DNA of 64,000 bases from assembly GCF_004346925.1 (NCBI RefSeq), contig NZ_CP031167.1:2376001-2440000 (forward strand). Direction: 5' to 3'. The DNA is from Stenotrophomonas sp. ASS1 (GTDB lineage Bacteria; Pseudomonadota; Gammaproteobacteria; Xanthomonadales; Xanthomonadaceae). This document shows positions 23,739 to 33,118 of this stretch, one piece after another (position 1 is the stretch's first letter; every line of letters begins with the position of its first letter). Under the pieces are notes generated by a model. It saw only the letters and a list, made by a program, of their open reading frames with translations, did no database searches and had not been told where the DNA came from. The position numbers and the translations under genes were made by a program.

Positions 23739-26498
23739 ATGAGCCTGCTCAACGCCTGGTTCAATGCATTCCTGCGCAGCCGTCGCGCAGGCAACCTGTT
23801 CGGTCGTCGCGCCATGCCCGAAGCCGGCTTCGGCCCGGGCAGCGCCGAGGCCGCACCGTTCGCACTCACCACCGGCCTGGTCACCCTGTCGCAGTTGGAC
23901 GAGCCGCGCCTGCTGGCCGCGCTCGACTCGCACGTCGATGGCCTCAGCCCGCACGAAGCCGAGGAGCGGCTGGCCACGCTCGGCCCCAACGAGGTGGATC
24001 ACGAAAAGCCGCTGCCGTGGTGGCGGCACCTGTGGCAGTGCTACCGCAACCCGTTCAACCTGCTGCTGACCGTTCTGGCGGCGGTGTCCTGGCTGACCGA
24101 GGACATCAAGGCCACGATCGTGATCGGCGCGATGGTGCTGCTGTCCACGCTGATCCGCTTCGTGCAGGAAGGCCGCTCCAACCGTGCCGCCGAGCGGCTG
24201 AAGGCACTGGTCGGCAACACCGCGCGCGTGCTGCGCCGCAATCCGGGTACCGAGGCCGCTGATGTGGCCGACCAGTACTTCGGTGCGCACCTGCACAGCC
24301 GTCGCCCGGCACGGCTGCTGGACCTGCCGATCCGCGAGCTGGTGCCCGGCGACCACATCGTGCTGTCGGCCGGCGACATGATTCCGGCCGATTGCCGCGT
24401 ACTGACCGCCAAGGACCTGTTCGTCGCCCAGGCCGCGATGACCGGCGAATCGCTGCCAGTGGAAAAGTTCGCGCACCCGGGCGACGGCCTGGCCGGCCTG
24501 CTGGAACAGCACAACCTGCTGTTCATGGGCACCAATGTGGTGTCCGGAACGGCCACCGCCGTGGTGCTGGCCACCGGCAACCGCACCTACTTCGGCACGT
24601 TGGCCCAGCGCAGCACCGCCACCGACCGTGCGCCGACCGCATTCCAGGCCGGCGTCAACAGTGTCAGCTGGCTGCTGATCCGCTTCGCGCTGGTGATGGT
24701 GCCGTTCGTGCTGCTGATCAACGGCTGGACCAAGGGTGACTGGACCGAGGCGTTTCTGTTCGCGCTGTCGGTGGCGGTGGGCCTGACGCCGGAGATGCTG
24801 CCGATGATCGTCACCTCCACCCTGGCCAAGGGTGCGGTGCTGCTGTCGCGGCGCAAGGTGATCGTCAAGCGCCTGGATGCGATCCAGAACTTCGGTGCGA
24901 TGGAAGTGCTGTGCACCGACAAGACCGGCACCCTCACCCAGGACAAGATCGCGCTGGAACGGCACACCGACGTGTTCGGTCACGATTCGGAGGATGTGCT
25001 GAAGTTTGCCTACCTCAACAGCCATTTCCAGACCGGCCTGATCAACCTGCTGGACCGCGCGGTGCTGGAACACGTGGAGCTGCAGAGCTCGCTGCGGCTG
25101 TCGCAGGACTACCACAAGGTGGACGAGATTCCGTTCGACTTCGAGCGCCGCCGCATGTCGGTGGTGGTGTCCGAGCGCGAGGACCACCACGAGCTGATCT
25201 GCAAGGGCGCGGTGGAAGAAATGCTGGCGGTATGCAGTACCGTTCGCGAGAACGGCCAGGACATGCCACTGGACGAGCACCGCCTGGCCCGCGTGCGGCA
25301 GACCACCGAGGAACTGAACGAACAGGGCCTGCGCGTGGTGGCGGTGGCGATGAAGGAGACCGCTGCCAGCCAGACCACCTATTCGCAGGCCGACGAATGT
25401 GGTCTGACCCTGGTTGGCTACGTGGCCTTCCTGGACCCGCCGAAGGAGTCCGCTGCGCAGGCGCTGCAGGCGCTGGCCGCGCATGGCGTGGAGGTCAAGG
25501 TCTTCACCGGTGACAACGAACTGGTGACCGCCCGCGTCTGCGCCCAGGTGGGGCTGGAGGCCGACACCATCCTGACCGGCCCGCAGATCGAGCGCATGGA
25601 TGACGGCGCGTTGTCGCGCGCATTGCACCACCATCGTGTGTTCGCTCGATTGACGCCACTGCACAAGGAGCGCCTGGTGCGCGAGCTGCGTGCGCAGGGC
25701 AAGGTGGTCGGTTTCCTCGGCGATGGCATCAACGATGCACCGGCGCTGCGTGCGGCGGACATCGGCATCAGCGTGGACAGCGCGGTGGACATCGCCAAGG
25801 AGGCCGCCGACATCATCCTGCTGGAAAAGAACCTGATGGTGCTGGAGGAAGGTGTCATCCAGGGCCGGCGCACGTTCAACAACATGCTGAAGTACATCCG
25901 CATGACCGCCAGCTCCAACTTCGGCAACGTGTTCTCGGTGCTGGTGGCCTCGGCCTTCCTGCCATTCCTGCCGATGCTGCCACTGCAGCTGCTGGTGCAG
26001 AACCTGCTGTACGACATCTCGCAGATCGCCATTCCGTTCGACAACGTGGACGAGGAGCTGGTGCGCAAGCCGCTGAAGTGGAACCCGGCAGACATTGGGC
26101 GCTTCATGGTGTTCTTCGGACCGATCAGCTCGATCTTCGACCTGAGCTGCTTCGCGCTGATGTGGTACGTGTTCGATGCGCGCACACCGGCCGACCAGGG
26201 CCTGTTCCAGTCCGGCTGGTTCGTGGTGGGCCTGCTGACCCAGACGCTCATCGTGCACATGATCCGTACGCCGAAGGTGCCGTTCCTGCAGAGCATCGCC
26301 GCGCCGCCGCTGCTGGTGATGACCGGCCTGATCATGGCCATCGGCGTGGCCCTGCCGATGAGCCCGCTGGCTGGCTACTTCAAGCTGCAGGCCCTGCCGA
26401 CCGGCTACTGGCCGTTCCTGGTGGCGATCCTGTTCGGCTACGCGGTGCTGACCACCGTGCTGAAGAAGATCTACATCCGTCGTTACGGCTGGCAGTAA
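23739..26498 (+). CDS. mgtA: Magnesium-translocating P-type ATPase
   Basis: A 919-residue P3B-type ATPase that imports Mg2+ into the cytoplasm. Actuator motif TGES at residues 235-238, phosphorylation site D394 in DKTGTLT, hinge GDGINDAP starting at 661. The M4 segment VGLTPEMLPMIVTSTLAKGA is specific to MgtA/MgtB. N-terminal helices around 95-135, six C-terminal helices from about 730. Ribosome-binding site AAGGAG 5 bases before the ATG. It is followed 31 bp later by mgtC. Confidence 0.95.
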   Translation: MSLLNAWFNAFLRSRRAGNLFGRRAMPEAGFGPGSAEAAPFALTTGLVTLSQLDEPRLLAALDSHVDGLSPHEAEERLATLGPNEVDHEKPLPWWRHLWQCYRNPFNLLLTVLAAVSWLTEDIKATIVIGAMVLLSTLIRFVQEGRSNRAAERLKALVGNTARVLRRNPGTEAADVADQYFGAHLHSRRPARLLDLPIRELVPGDHIVLSAGDMIPADCRVLTAKDLFVAQAAMTGESLPVEKFAHPGDGLAGLLEQHNLLFMGTNVVSGTATAVVLATGNRTYFGTLAQRSTATDRAPTAFQAGVNSVSWLLIRFALVMVPFVLLINGWTKGDWTEAFLFALSVAVGLTPEMLPMIVTSTLAKGAVLLSRRKVIVKRLDAIQNFGAMEVLCTDKTGTLTQDKIALERHTDVFGHDSEDVLKFAYLNSHFQTGLINLLDRAVLEHVELQSSLRLSQDYHKVDEIPFDFERRRMSVVVSEREDHHELICKGAVEEMLAVCSTVRENGQDMPLDEHRLARVRQTTEELNEQGLRVVAVAMKETAASQTTYSQADECGLTLVGYVAFLDPPKESAAQALQALAAHGVEVKVFTGDNELVTARVCAQVGLEADTILTGPQIERMDDGALSRALHHHRVFARLTPLHKERLVRELRAQGKVVGFLGDGINDAPALRAADIGISVDSAVDIAKEAADIILLEKNLMVLEEGVIQGRRTFNNMLKYIRMTASSNFGNVFSVLVASAFLPFLPMLPLQLLVQNLLYDISQIAIPFDNVDEELVRKPLKWNPADIGRFMVFFGPISSIFDLSCFALMWYVFDARTPADQGLFQSGWFVVGLLTQTLIVHMIRTPKVPFLQSIAAPPLLVMTGLIMAIGVALPMSPLAGYFKLQALPTGYWPFLVAILFGYAVLTTVLKKIYIRRYGWQ

Positions 26499-26529
26499 GC
26501 GCCCGCCGCCTGGTCCAGGGAGAAACACA

Positions 26530-27267
26530 ATGGACATCAATCCGAACCTGCCGGCGTTCAACGCCGGCGCAACCCTGAGCTCGCTGATCAGCCTGTCGGT
26601 GGCGTTCGTGCTTGGCACGGCCATCGGCCTGGAACGGCAGCTGCGCCAACGCACCGCCGGCCTGCGTACCAATACGCTGGTGGCAGTGGGTGCGGCGGTG
26701 TTCGTCGACCTGGCCGTGCGCTTCCATGACCTGTATGGCGGCCCGCCCTCACCGCTGCATGTGGTGGCCTATGTGATCTCCGGTGTCGGCTTCCTCGGCG
26801 CCGGCGCGATCATGAAGGACGGCGCACAGGTGTCTGGCCTCAATACCGCCGCCACCCTGTGGGGCTCGGCGGCGGTGGGTGCCTGTGCGGGTATCAAGCT
26901 GCTGCCAGAGGCGGTGCTGGCGGCGGTGTTCGTGCTGGCCGCCAATACCCTGCTGCGGCCGGTAGTGAACCGCATCCAGCGGCAGCCGTTGCCGGAGGCG
27001 TTCAGCGAGGCGACCTATGCGATCAACGTGGTCTGCCAGCGCGAGCAGCAGGCCGAGGTGCTGGACCAGCTGTTGCTGCTGCTGGAGCAGGCGCACTACC
27101 CGGTGCGCGCGGTGGACCAGCGCCCGTTCGGCGAGCGCGACGTGGAGATCGAAGCGGTGCTGTATGCCACCACGGTGGATGCCGGTGAACTGGATGCGGT
27201 GCTGGCCACGCTGGCGACCACCCCCGGCGTGCTGCAGGGGTTCTGGAACGCCAGCCTGGAGGAGTAG
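26530..27267 (+). CDS. mgtC: MgtC/SapB-family protein
   Basis: A 245-residue inner-membrane protein with N-terminal helices (about residues 15-145) carrying GTAIGLERQLRQRTAGLRTNTLVAVGAA and GVGFLGAGAIMKDG, the MgtC signatures. The C-terminal cytoplasmic domain of about 90 residues has the ACT-like fold seen in longer MgtC proteins. In Salmonella and others MgtC supports growth at low Mg2+ and inhibits F-ATPase. Its stop TAG lies in the GTAG end of the following repeat. Confidence 0.93.
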   Translation: MDINPNLPAFNAGATLSSLISLSVAFVLGTAIGLERQLRQRTAGLRTNTLVAVGAAVFVDLAVRFHDLYGGPPSPLHVVAYVISGVGFLGAGAIMKDGAQVSGLNTAATLWGSAAVGACAGIKLLPEAVLAAVFVLAANTLLRPVVNRIQRQPLPEAFSEATYAINVVCQREQQAEVLDQLLLLLEQAHYPVRAVDQRPFGERDVEIEAVLYATTVDAGELDAVLATLATTPGVLQGFWNASLEE

Positions 27268-27632
27268 TGCCGGCCGCTGGCCGGCAACATCGTGCACCGC
27301 TTGGTAGGTGCCGACCTTGGTCGGCACAGAACCCTCAGATGCCATGACTCCTGCCAGAGCCTGCCGACCAAGGTCGGCATCTACCAACAGCCCTCATGCA
27401 CCGCTTGGTAGGTGCCGACCTTGGTCGGCACAGACCCATCAGATGCCATGACTCCTGCCAGAGCCTGCCGACCAAGGTCGGCATCTACCAACAGCCCTCA
27501 TGCACCGCTCTGGTAGGTGCCGACCTTGGTCGGCACAATCCTGCAGCTGCCGGCCAGCGGCCGGCACTACCAGGCATCGCTTTGGTGGGTGCCGACCGCA
27601 CAGGAGCACGCCAAGCACGGTCGGCACCTGCC
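27264..27632. repeat. Tandem SMAG repeat cluster
   Basis: This stretch of about 410 bp holds no gene. After a GTAGTGCCGGCC palindrome, a unit of about 104 bp starting at 27301 repeats at 27405 and in part at 27510. Each unit has GGTAGGTGCCGACC-TT-GGTCGGCAC and its inverse GCCGACC-AA-GGTCGGCATCTACC. The end is a diverged pair with GCCGACCG and CGGTCGGC. Confidence 0.9.
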
Positions 27633-27679
27633 AGAGGCAGCTTTGCTATCCTTTCCCCCCACGCCAGGGAGCCGCCCCG

Positions 27680-28735
27680 ATGCCATCGCTGTCGCCCCGT
27701 CGCCCGCTGGTGCTGCTGGCCCTGATCGTCGTGATGGCGGCGATCTTCCTGGTCGATACCGTCACCGACTACGCCGTGGCGGCGGCCTGCTTCTACGCAG
27801 CGGTCATCCTCGCCGCATCGCGCGTACTCGCCACGCGCGGGCTGATCAGCCTGGCCATCGCCTCCATCGCACTCACCGCCCTGAGCTTCTTCCTCACCCG
27901 CTTCGGCACCTACCGCATCGGCCTGGTCAACTCGGTGATCGGCATGCTGGTGATCGGCATCACCACCTACCTGGCGTTGAAGATGGAAGCGGCCAAAGCC
28001 GCAGTGCAGGAGGCACAGGGCCGCCTGCTGCGAGTGGCGCGCGCATCGACCGTGGGCGAGCTGACCACCTCCATCGCACATGAAGTGAACCAGCCGCTGG
28101 CGGCCATCGCCAGCAGCGCCGAAGCCTGCCAGCGCTGGCTGGCACAGGACCCACCGAACGTGGACAAGGTACGGCAGACCGTGGCCCGCATCCTGGCCGA
28201 CGCGCATCGCGCCGGTGACGTGATCGCCCGCATCCGCGGCCTGACCCAGGGTGCCGCACCGGAACGGCGCGCCTTCGATCTGAACCAGGCGGTGGAGGAA
28301 ATGCTGGCACTGTCGCGCAGCGAGCTGGACCAGCACGGCGTGGCCGTGGCCCTGCTGCTGGACGCCGACCTGCCACTGGTGCAGGCCGACCGCGTGCAGG
28401 TGCAGCAGGTGATCGGCAACCTGATCCTCAATGCGGTGGACGCGATGGAAGCCGTGCCCGCCGCCGACCGGCGCCTGTCGCTGCTGACCCGGCGTGACGG
28501 CCAGCGGGTCAGCCTCAGTGTGCGCGACCGTGGTGTCGGCCTGCCCGCCGATCATCCTGAGCGTGTGTTCGACGCGTTCTGGACCACCAAATCACACGGG
28601 CTGGGTCTCGGTCTCAGCCTGAGCCGTTCGATGATCGAGGCAAACGACGGCCAGATCCGTGCTGAGCGGCCGGCAGGTGGCGGCGCCTGCTTTGTGTTCG
28701 ACCTGCCCATCGCCACGGAACGCCCTCATGCGTAA
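27680..28735 (+). CDS. Membrane sensor histidine kinase (FixL-like class)
   Basis: A 351-residue kinase with four to five N-terminal helices (about residues 9-100) and almost no periplasmic part, so the signal is sensed within the membrane or by a partner. Then a short coiled linker and H134 in IAHEVNQPLAA, the form typical of FixL/DctB/TtrS-like kinases that partner FixJ regulators. N-box LNAVDAME, G1 DRGVGLP, G2 GLGLGLSLSRS. It overlaps the next gene by 8 bp. The input signal cannot be inferred. Confidence 0.88.
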   Translation: MPSLSPRRPLVLLALIVVMAAIFLVDTVTDYAVAAACFYAAVILAASRVLATRGLISLAIASIALTALSFFLTRFGTYRIGLVNSVIGMLVIGITTYLALKMEAAKAAVQEAQGRLLRVARASTVGELTTSIAHEVNQPLAAIASSAEACQRWLAQDPPNVDKVRQTVARILADAHRAGDVIARIRGLTQGAAPERRAFDLNQAVEEMLALSRSELDQHGVAVALLLDADLPLVQADRVQVQQVIGNLILNAVDAMEAVPAADRRLSLLTRRDGQRVSLSVRDRGVGLPADHPERVFDAFWTTKSHGLGLGLSLSRSMIEANDGQIRAERPAGGGACFVFDLPIATERPHA

Positions 28736-29369
28736 GCCCGCTGCACCCGCCGCCGATCCAGCGCCCATCGTCTATGTGATCGACGACGATCCGTCGGTGC
28801 GCGCCGCGCTGGAAGACCTGCTCGCCTCGATGGGCCTGCAGGTACGGGCCTTCGCCTCCACCCAGGCGTTCCTCGAACACGAACTGGAAGATGCACCGGC
28901 CTGCCTGGTGCTGGACGTGCGCATGCCCGGCCAGAGCGGGCTGGAGTTCCATCGCACGATGGGCAGCCACGGCCTGCAGCTGCCGGTGGTGTTCATCACC
29001 GGCCACGGCGACATCGCGATGGGCGTCAACGCGATCAAGGACGGTGCCATCGAGTTCCTGACCAAGCCGTTCCGTGACCAGGAACTGCTCGATGCCATCC
29101 ACAAGGGCATCGAGATCGACCGCCAGCGCCGTCGTGACGGCGAGGCGCTGGACGCCCTGCAGCAGCGCTGGAACACCCTCAACGCCGGCGAGCGCGAGGT
29201 GGTTGACGGTGTGGTACGCGGCCGCCTCAACAAGCAGATCGCCGGTGACCTCGGGGTCAGCGAGATCACCGTGAAGGTGCGCCGCGCGCAGGTGATGCGC
29301 AAGATGGGCGCGCGTACGCTGGTCGATCTGGTACGCATGTACGACCGCCTGCAGGCAGGTTCCCCATGA
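28728..29369 (+). CDS. FixJ/NarL-type response regulator
   Basis: A 213-residue regulator: receiver domain about 13-125 with D19-D20-D21 pocket, phosphoacceptor D63 in VLDVRMPG, and a LuxR-type helix-turn-helix (about 145-205) with GRLNKQIAGDLGVSEITVKVRRAQVMRKM. Start overlaps the kinase stop, so the two form one system. The following DUF1697 gene overlaps its stop by ATGA and is therefore in the same transcript. Confidence 0.9.
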   Translation: MRKPAAPAADPAPIVYVIDDDPSVRAALEDLLASMGLQVRAFASTQAFLEHELEDAPACLVLDVRMPGQSGLEFHRTMGSHGLQLPVVFITGHGDIAMGVNAIKDGAIEFLTKPFRDQELLDAIHKGIEIDRQRRRDGEALDALQQRWNTLNAGEREVVDGVVRGRLNKQIAGDLGVSEITVKVRRAQVMRKMGARTLVDLVRMYDRLQAGSP

Positions 29370-29911
29370 GCGTGCATGTCGCACTGCTGCGAGCAGTCAA
29401 TGTCGGAGGTACCGGCAAGCTGCCGATGGTTGAACTGGTGGCGATGTGCGAAGACGCCGGCTTCACCGACGTGCGCACCTATATCGCCAGCGGCAACGTG
29501 GTGTTCCGCAGCGGACTTGACGAAGCCGGCGTGCGGAAAGCTCTTGGCCAACGGCTGCAGGCCTATGCAGGAAAACCGGTGGGTGTGCTGGTGCGCTCGG
29601 CAGCCGAGATCGCGGCGGTTGCCGCCGGCAATCCGTTCCCACATGCCGCCGGCAATCGCGTGGTCGCGCTGTTCGTGGATGAGGTACTGCCCGCCGATCC
29701 CTTGACCGGGGTGACCGGCCTGCGCGATGAGCAGCTGGCGCTGGGTACCCGCGAGATCTTCGTCCACTATGGCGACGGCATGGCCGACTCGCGCCTGCGG
29801 ATTCCCTATGCCCAGCAAGGCACCGCCCGCAACCTCAACACGGTCGGCAAGCTTGCGGCAATGGCCGCCGCGCTCGGCCAGGCCACCTCAGGCGGTAGAG
29901 GGCGGCGGTAG
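29366..29911 (+). CDS. DUF1697 protein
   Basis: A 181-residue cytoplasmic protein of the DUF1697 family, recognised by the start VALLRAVNVGGTGKLPM and the segments YIASGNVVF and NLNTVGKL. Function is not established. Last gene of the kinase-regulator transcript. Its TAG stop is in the GTAG end of the next repeat. Confidence 0.85.
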   Translation: MSVHVALLRAVNVGGTGKLPMVELVAMCEDAGFTDVRTYIASGNVVFRSGLDEAGVRKALGQRLQAYAGKPVGVLVRSAAEIAAVAAGNPFPHAAGNRVVALFVDEVLPADPLTGVTGLRDEQLALGTREIFVHYGDGMADSRLRIPYAQQGTARNLNTVGKLAAMAAALGQATSGGRGRR

Positions 29912-29995
29912 CGTCGACTGTCAGTCGACTATCGCGCGCAGCGCTGGATTTTCCACAACCTTGTGTAAGAGCAGTCGACCAACAGTCGACTCTAC
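29908..29995. repeat. SMAG dimer with conserved spacer
   Basis: GTAGCGTCGACTG...CAGTCGAC and inverse GTCGACC...GTCGACTCTAC. The spacer CTATCGCGCGCAGCGC and following GGATTTTC recur in the dimer at 42636-42710. It separates convergent genes. Confidence 0.85.
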
Positions 29996-30022
29996 CCGGC
30001 ACAGGCTGGATACCGGACAAGA

Positions 30023-31195
30023 TCACGCCCGTTGCAGGCGGTGCTTCAACCGCGTATCCATCAATCCCACCGCCAGCAGCACCGCGCTGGTCAACCAGCC
30101 AGCGGTCAGCAGATGGGTCTGCGGCAATACGAAACCCATCACACCCAGTGCCACTGCACCGATCAGATGCGAGTACGGTGCGCGCCCGTACACCACCCGC
30201 TTGTACAGCGCGCTGCCCAGCAGGTAGATCAACGGGCCGGCCACCAGCACGGCCGCATACACCGGCGTCACCGCAGCGTGCGGGTGGTCCATGACCAGGT
30301 CATTGCCCACCGCCGTAGCGATGATCCCGGCGATCAGCAGCGCATGCACGTAGTGGAAGTTGGCGCCCATCCGCCCGGGGTCTTCAGCATGGCTGATGGC
30401 CTCGGTGGCATCGCGGCTGGAGATGCCGAAGTACAGCCACCACATGGCGATCGTACCGGCGAAGGTGGCGAGCACTGCGGACACCACCGCCCCACTCCAC
30501 TGTTCGACCTCGCTGAGCACGCCACCGGTCGCCAGCAGCGTCTCGCCCAGCGCGACGATGACGAACAGCTGGCAGCGCTCGGCCAGGTGCCCGCCCTCGA
30601 TGGTCCACTCGCGGGTGTGCGAACGACCCAGCCCCGGGAACGCGAAGCCGAACATCGGTGAGACGTATTCGCACGCCACTGCCACCGCCCACAGCGCCAA
30701 CCGCGTATTGCCCTCGGCTGCCGCACCTGCCAGCCAGAAGCAGGCCGACACGCTCACCCAGGCCAGCATGCGGCGGAAGTTCGGCGCCAGCGGGTGCGTG
30801 CGGCCAACCTCGAACAGCACGAAGGCGGTACGCCCGACCTGCATGGTGGCGTAGGCGCCGGCGAACACCCAGGCACGGTCGGCGAACGCCTCGGGAATGG
30901 ACGAGGACATCAACAAGGCCAGCAGCATGGTGGCAAACAGCAGGCCGCGGATGCGCGGTGCCTCCGGATCGAACCAGTTGCTGACCCAGCAGGCGTACTG
31001 CCAGCCCAGCCACACCGCAAACCACAGCACCAGCGTCTGCAGCACGCCGGCCAGATCCAGGTGATGCAGCAGGTGGTGGCTAAGCTGGGTGACCGCGAAC
31101 ACGTAGACCAGGTCGAAGAACAGCTCTTCGTAGGTCACGCGCGCATGGTGGCCATCGCGCTGGCGCAGGGCTGGCAATCGCAGTCGTGTACTCAT
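30023..31195 (-). CDS. Low temperature requirement protein A (LtrA) family
   Basis: A 390-residue polytopic membrane protein with about ten to eleven helices. YEELFFDLVYVFAVTQLSH near residue 21 and the HLAERCQLFVIVALGETLLATGG region are LtrA landmarks. LtrA was named from Listeria growth at low temperature; biochemical role unknown. It is preceded 9 bp upstream by the small membrane gene at 31205, probably one transcript. Confidence 0.88.
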   Translation of the reverse strand: MSTRLRLPALRQRDGHHARVTYEELFFDLVYVFAVTQLSHHLLHHLDLAGVLQTLVLWFAVWLGWQYACWVSNWFDPEAPRIRGLLFATMLLALLMSSSIPEAFADRAWVFAGAYATMQVGRTAFVLFEVGRTHPLAPNFRRMLAWVSVSACFWLAGAAAEGNTRLALWAVAVACEYVSPMFGFAFPGLGRSHTREWTIEGGHLAERCQLFVIVALGETLLATGGVLSEVEQWSGAVVSAVLATFAGTIAMWWLYFGISSRDATEAISHAEDPGRMGANFHYVHALLIAGIIATAVGNDLVMDHPHAAVTPVYAAVLVAGPLIYLLGSALYKRVVYGRAPYSHLIGAVALGVMGFVLPQTHLLTAGWLTSAVLLAVGLMDTRLKHRLQRA

Positions 31196-31204
31196 GGCTG
31201 TCCT

Positions 31205-31471
31205 TCAGCGCGCCAGGCGCCAGTAGAGCAGACCGGCCAGCAGGGCCGGCACCGCGAACACCAGCAGCAGGATCGGCAGTTCTTCGCGCATCCCGTAGCC
31301 GGCCTTGCTGACGCCTACCCACAGGTTGGCCACCGTCACCAGCAGCCAGGTGGCAATGAACGCGATCAGGGCCGTGGGCAGCTGTGAGGTGCCCACGCTC
31401 CACAGCCGCCCGAACAGCAGGAACACCCCAAGCAGCACGACGCCACCCACCATCACCAGAAGCACATGCAT
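31205..31471 (-). CDS. Small hydrophobic membrane protein
   Basis: An 88-residue protein with three hydrophobic helices (about residues 2-20, 30-52, 64-84). A near-perfect AAGGAGGT lies 5 bases before the chosen ATG. Family not recognised. It precedes ltrA by 9 bp on the same strand and is probably its operon partner. A small perfect inverted repeat AGCCTGC-AG-GCAGGCT lies 15 bp upstream (31486-31501). Confidence 0.75.
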   Translation of the reverse strand: MHVLLVMVGGVVLLGVFLLFGRLWSVGTSQLPTALIAFIATWLLVTVANLWVGVSKAGYGMREELPILLLVFAVPALLAGLLYWRLAR

Positions 31472-31590
31472 GGTCCACCTCCTTGAGCCTGCAGGCAGGC
31501 TAGCCGTGGGCGATTCTGCGCTCCAGCCGATGATCGTGGATTCACTTTCCAGGCGCGGCGAACAATCGCCCTGATGATCGCGGCATGGCA

Positions 31591-31609
31591 AACGAGAACA
31601 GTTCCCATT
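31591..31609 (+). promoter_or_regulatory. Putative Fur box
   Basis: AACGAGAACAGTTCCCATT matches the palindromic Fur-box form AATGAGAATCATTCTCATT at 14 of 19 positions by eye. It lies 66 bp before the ECF sigma gene, where Fur control is normal for FecI-type systems. Confidence 0.5.
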
Positions 31610-31674
31610 AGTATTGCGTCATTGCGCAGGGATGACCTCCCGGCACCCGCCTTTCACCCTTGCTTCCCGTCCGG

Positions 31675-32199
31675 ATGTCCCAGCCGACACTTCCCCGCCC
31701 ACCTGCGCTGCCGCTGGTGACCTCGCTGGTGCGCCACTACGAGGAACTGGTGGACTACCTGCATCGCCGGTTCCGCTCGCCCGGGCTGGCCCGCGAAGTG
31801 GTGCACGATGTCTGTGTGCGCCTGCTGGAACGCCCGGCCGCGCATGACGCCCGCCAACCGATCGCGCTGCTGCGCAGGATCGCCCACGATGCGGCGGTCG
31901 ACCGCTGCCGCGCCGAGGACCTGCGCCGGCACTGGGTAGAGCCCCGCGCCGAGCTTCCCGAAGGCGCCTGCGAGCGCCCCGGACCCGAGCGCCAGGCGCA
32001 GGGCCAGCAGGCGCTGCAGCGGCTGACCGCCAGCATCGAGCGCATGCCCTGCCGGCGGCAGCAGGTGTTCATCCTGCACAAGATCCACGAGCTGCCCCAG
32101 GCCGAGGTGGCGCAGCGGATGGGCATCGGCCTGAAGGCGGTGGAACGTCATCTGCGCCTGGCCATGGCCGACTGCCGGCTGCACGGTGCGCTGCGGTGA
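31675..32199 (+). CDS. FecI-like ECF sigma factor
   Basis: A 174-residue ECF sigma factor. Region 2 is at about 10-75 (VRHYEELVDYLHRRF and AREVVHDVCVRLLE), region 4 at about 115-165 (MPCRRQQVFILHKIHELPQAEVAQRMGIGLKAVERHL). Together with the FecR and TonB receptor genes downstream it forms a cell-surface signalling unit that switches on its receptor when the siderophore is bound. The start could be the TTG at 31660. Its stop overlaps the GTG start of fecR. Confidence 0.9.
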   Translation: MSQPTLPRPPALPLVTSLVRHYEELVDYLHRRFRSPGLAREVVHDVCVRLLERPAAHDARQPIALLRRIAHDAAVDRCRAEDLRRHWVEPRAELPEGACERPGPERQAQGQQALQRLTASIERMPCRRQQVFILHKIHELPQAEVAQRMGIGLKAVERHLRLAMADCRLHGALR

Positions 32200-33047
32200 G
32201 CCCTGCATCACCCGATCCGGCACCGCCGTCGGCGCCCGCCGAACCGTCCGCCGAGGACATGCTCGACCAACACCGGGAGGCACTGAAGGAGCGTTTCCCG
32301 TTGCCAGGCCCGGAGCAGTTGCAGCGGCGGCGCGGCGGATCTGGCGCGAAACGGGTACTGCCGGTGCTGTTGCTGGCGGCTGCCGCGCTGCTGCTGGCCG
32401 ACCCGGCCTGGCAGGTGCGTGACTACCAGACTGCCGTCGGCGAGCGCCGCGACATCGAGCTGCCGGACGGCAGCCGCGTGCTGCTCGACGCGGGAACCCA
32501 CCTGCAGGTCCGTCGCCATCTGCGTTCGCGGCAGGTGCTGCTGGCGCAGGGCCATGCGCGCTTCGAGGTGCAGCATTCGGCGTGGCGCCGCTTCCAGGTT
32601 GATGCCGGGCCGGTACAGGTACGCAACTACGGCACGGTGTTCGATGTTGACCGCCAGGGCGATCTCAGTGAGGTCACGCTGTGGCGCGGCGAGGTCGGTG
32701 TCAGCGTGGATGGCGGCGGCACCGAGCAGCGGCTGAAGCCGGGGCAGCGCCTGCTGGCCCAGCCGGGGTCGCTGTCTCCTCCGGAAGCCGTGGATCCGGA
32801 CCGGGCCGACTGGACCACCGGCCGGCTGCAGTTCGACCGCATGCCACTGAGCGAGGTGCTGCGCATCCTGCAGCGCTATCACGACCGTCCGATCGTGCTG
32901 GACGACCCAGCACTGGGTCCGCTGCAGGTGTCGGGTGTGTTCGATGCCGATCGTGCCGAGACGGCGGTCGCGCTGTTGCCGGAGATCCTGCCGGTCCAGG
33001 TGCATACCGCCGCCGACGGCAGCCTGCATCTGCGCGCCCGCGATTGA
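32196..33047 (+). CDS. FecR-like anti-sigma/sensor protein
   Basis: A 283-residue membrane protein with GTG start overlapping the sigma stop. Short cytoplasmic N-terminus, one helix at about residues 53-70, then a periplasmic FecR domain: DIELPDGSRVLLDAGTHLQV, VQVRNYGTVFDV, TLWRGEVGVSV and the C-terminal QFDRMPLSEVLRILQRYHDRP. It passes the receptor's signal to the sigma factor. The N-terminal part lacks the usual DUF4880 length, which is short here. Confidence 0.9.
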   Translation: MSPASPDPAPPSAPAEPSAEDMLDQHREALKERFPLPGPEQLQRRRGGSGAKRVLPVLLLAAAALLLADPAWQVRDYQTAVGERRDIELPDGSRVLLDAGTHLQVRRHLRSRQVLLAQGHARFEVQHSAWRRFQVDAGPVQVRNYGTVFDVDRQGDLSEVTLWRGEVGVSVDGGGTEQRLKPGQRLLAQPGSLSPPEAVDPDRADWTTGRLQFDRMPLSEVLRILQRYHDRPIVLDDPALGPLQVSGVFDADRAETAVALLPEILPVQVHTAADGSLHLRARD

Positions 33048-33118
33048 TTGCCACGCCGAGGGTGGGTTGCGCGCCGTCCCATCCGGCAAGTGCTTGAACC
33101 CTTCCGAAGGACCCCCGC

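Noticed and set aside
23574-26672. Very long open frame on the minus strand opposite mgtA
   Set aside because: His/Gln-rich, low-complexity translation typical of the antisense of a high-GC gene; the plus strand encodes an intact MgtA.
27301-27632. CRISPR-like array
   Set aside because: Units are about 104 bp, few in number and made of inverse palindromes, spacers are not unique, and no cas genes are present.
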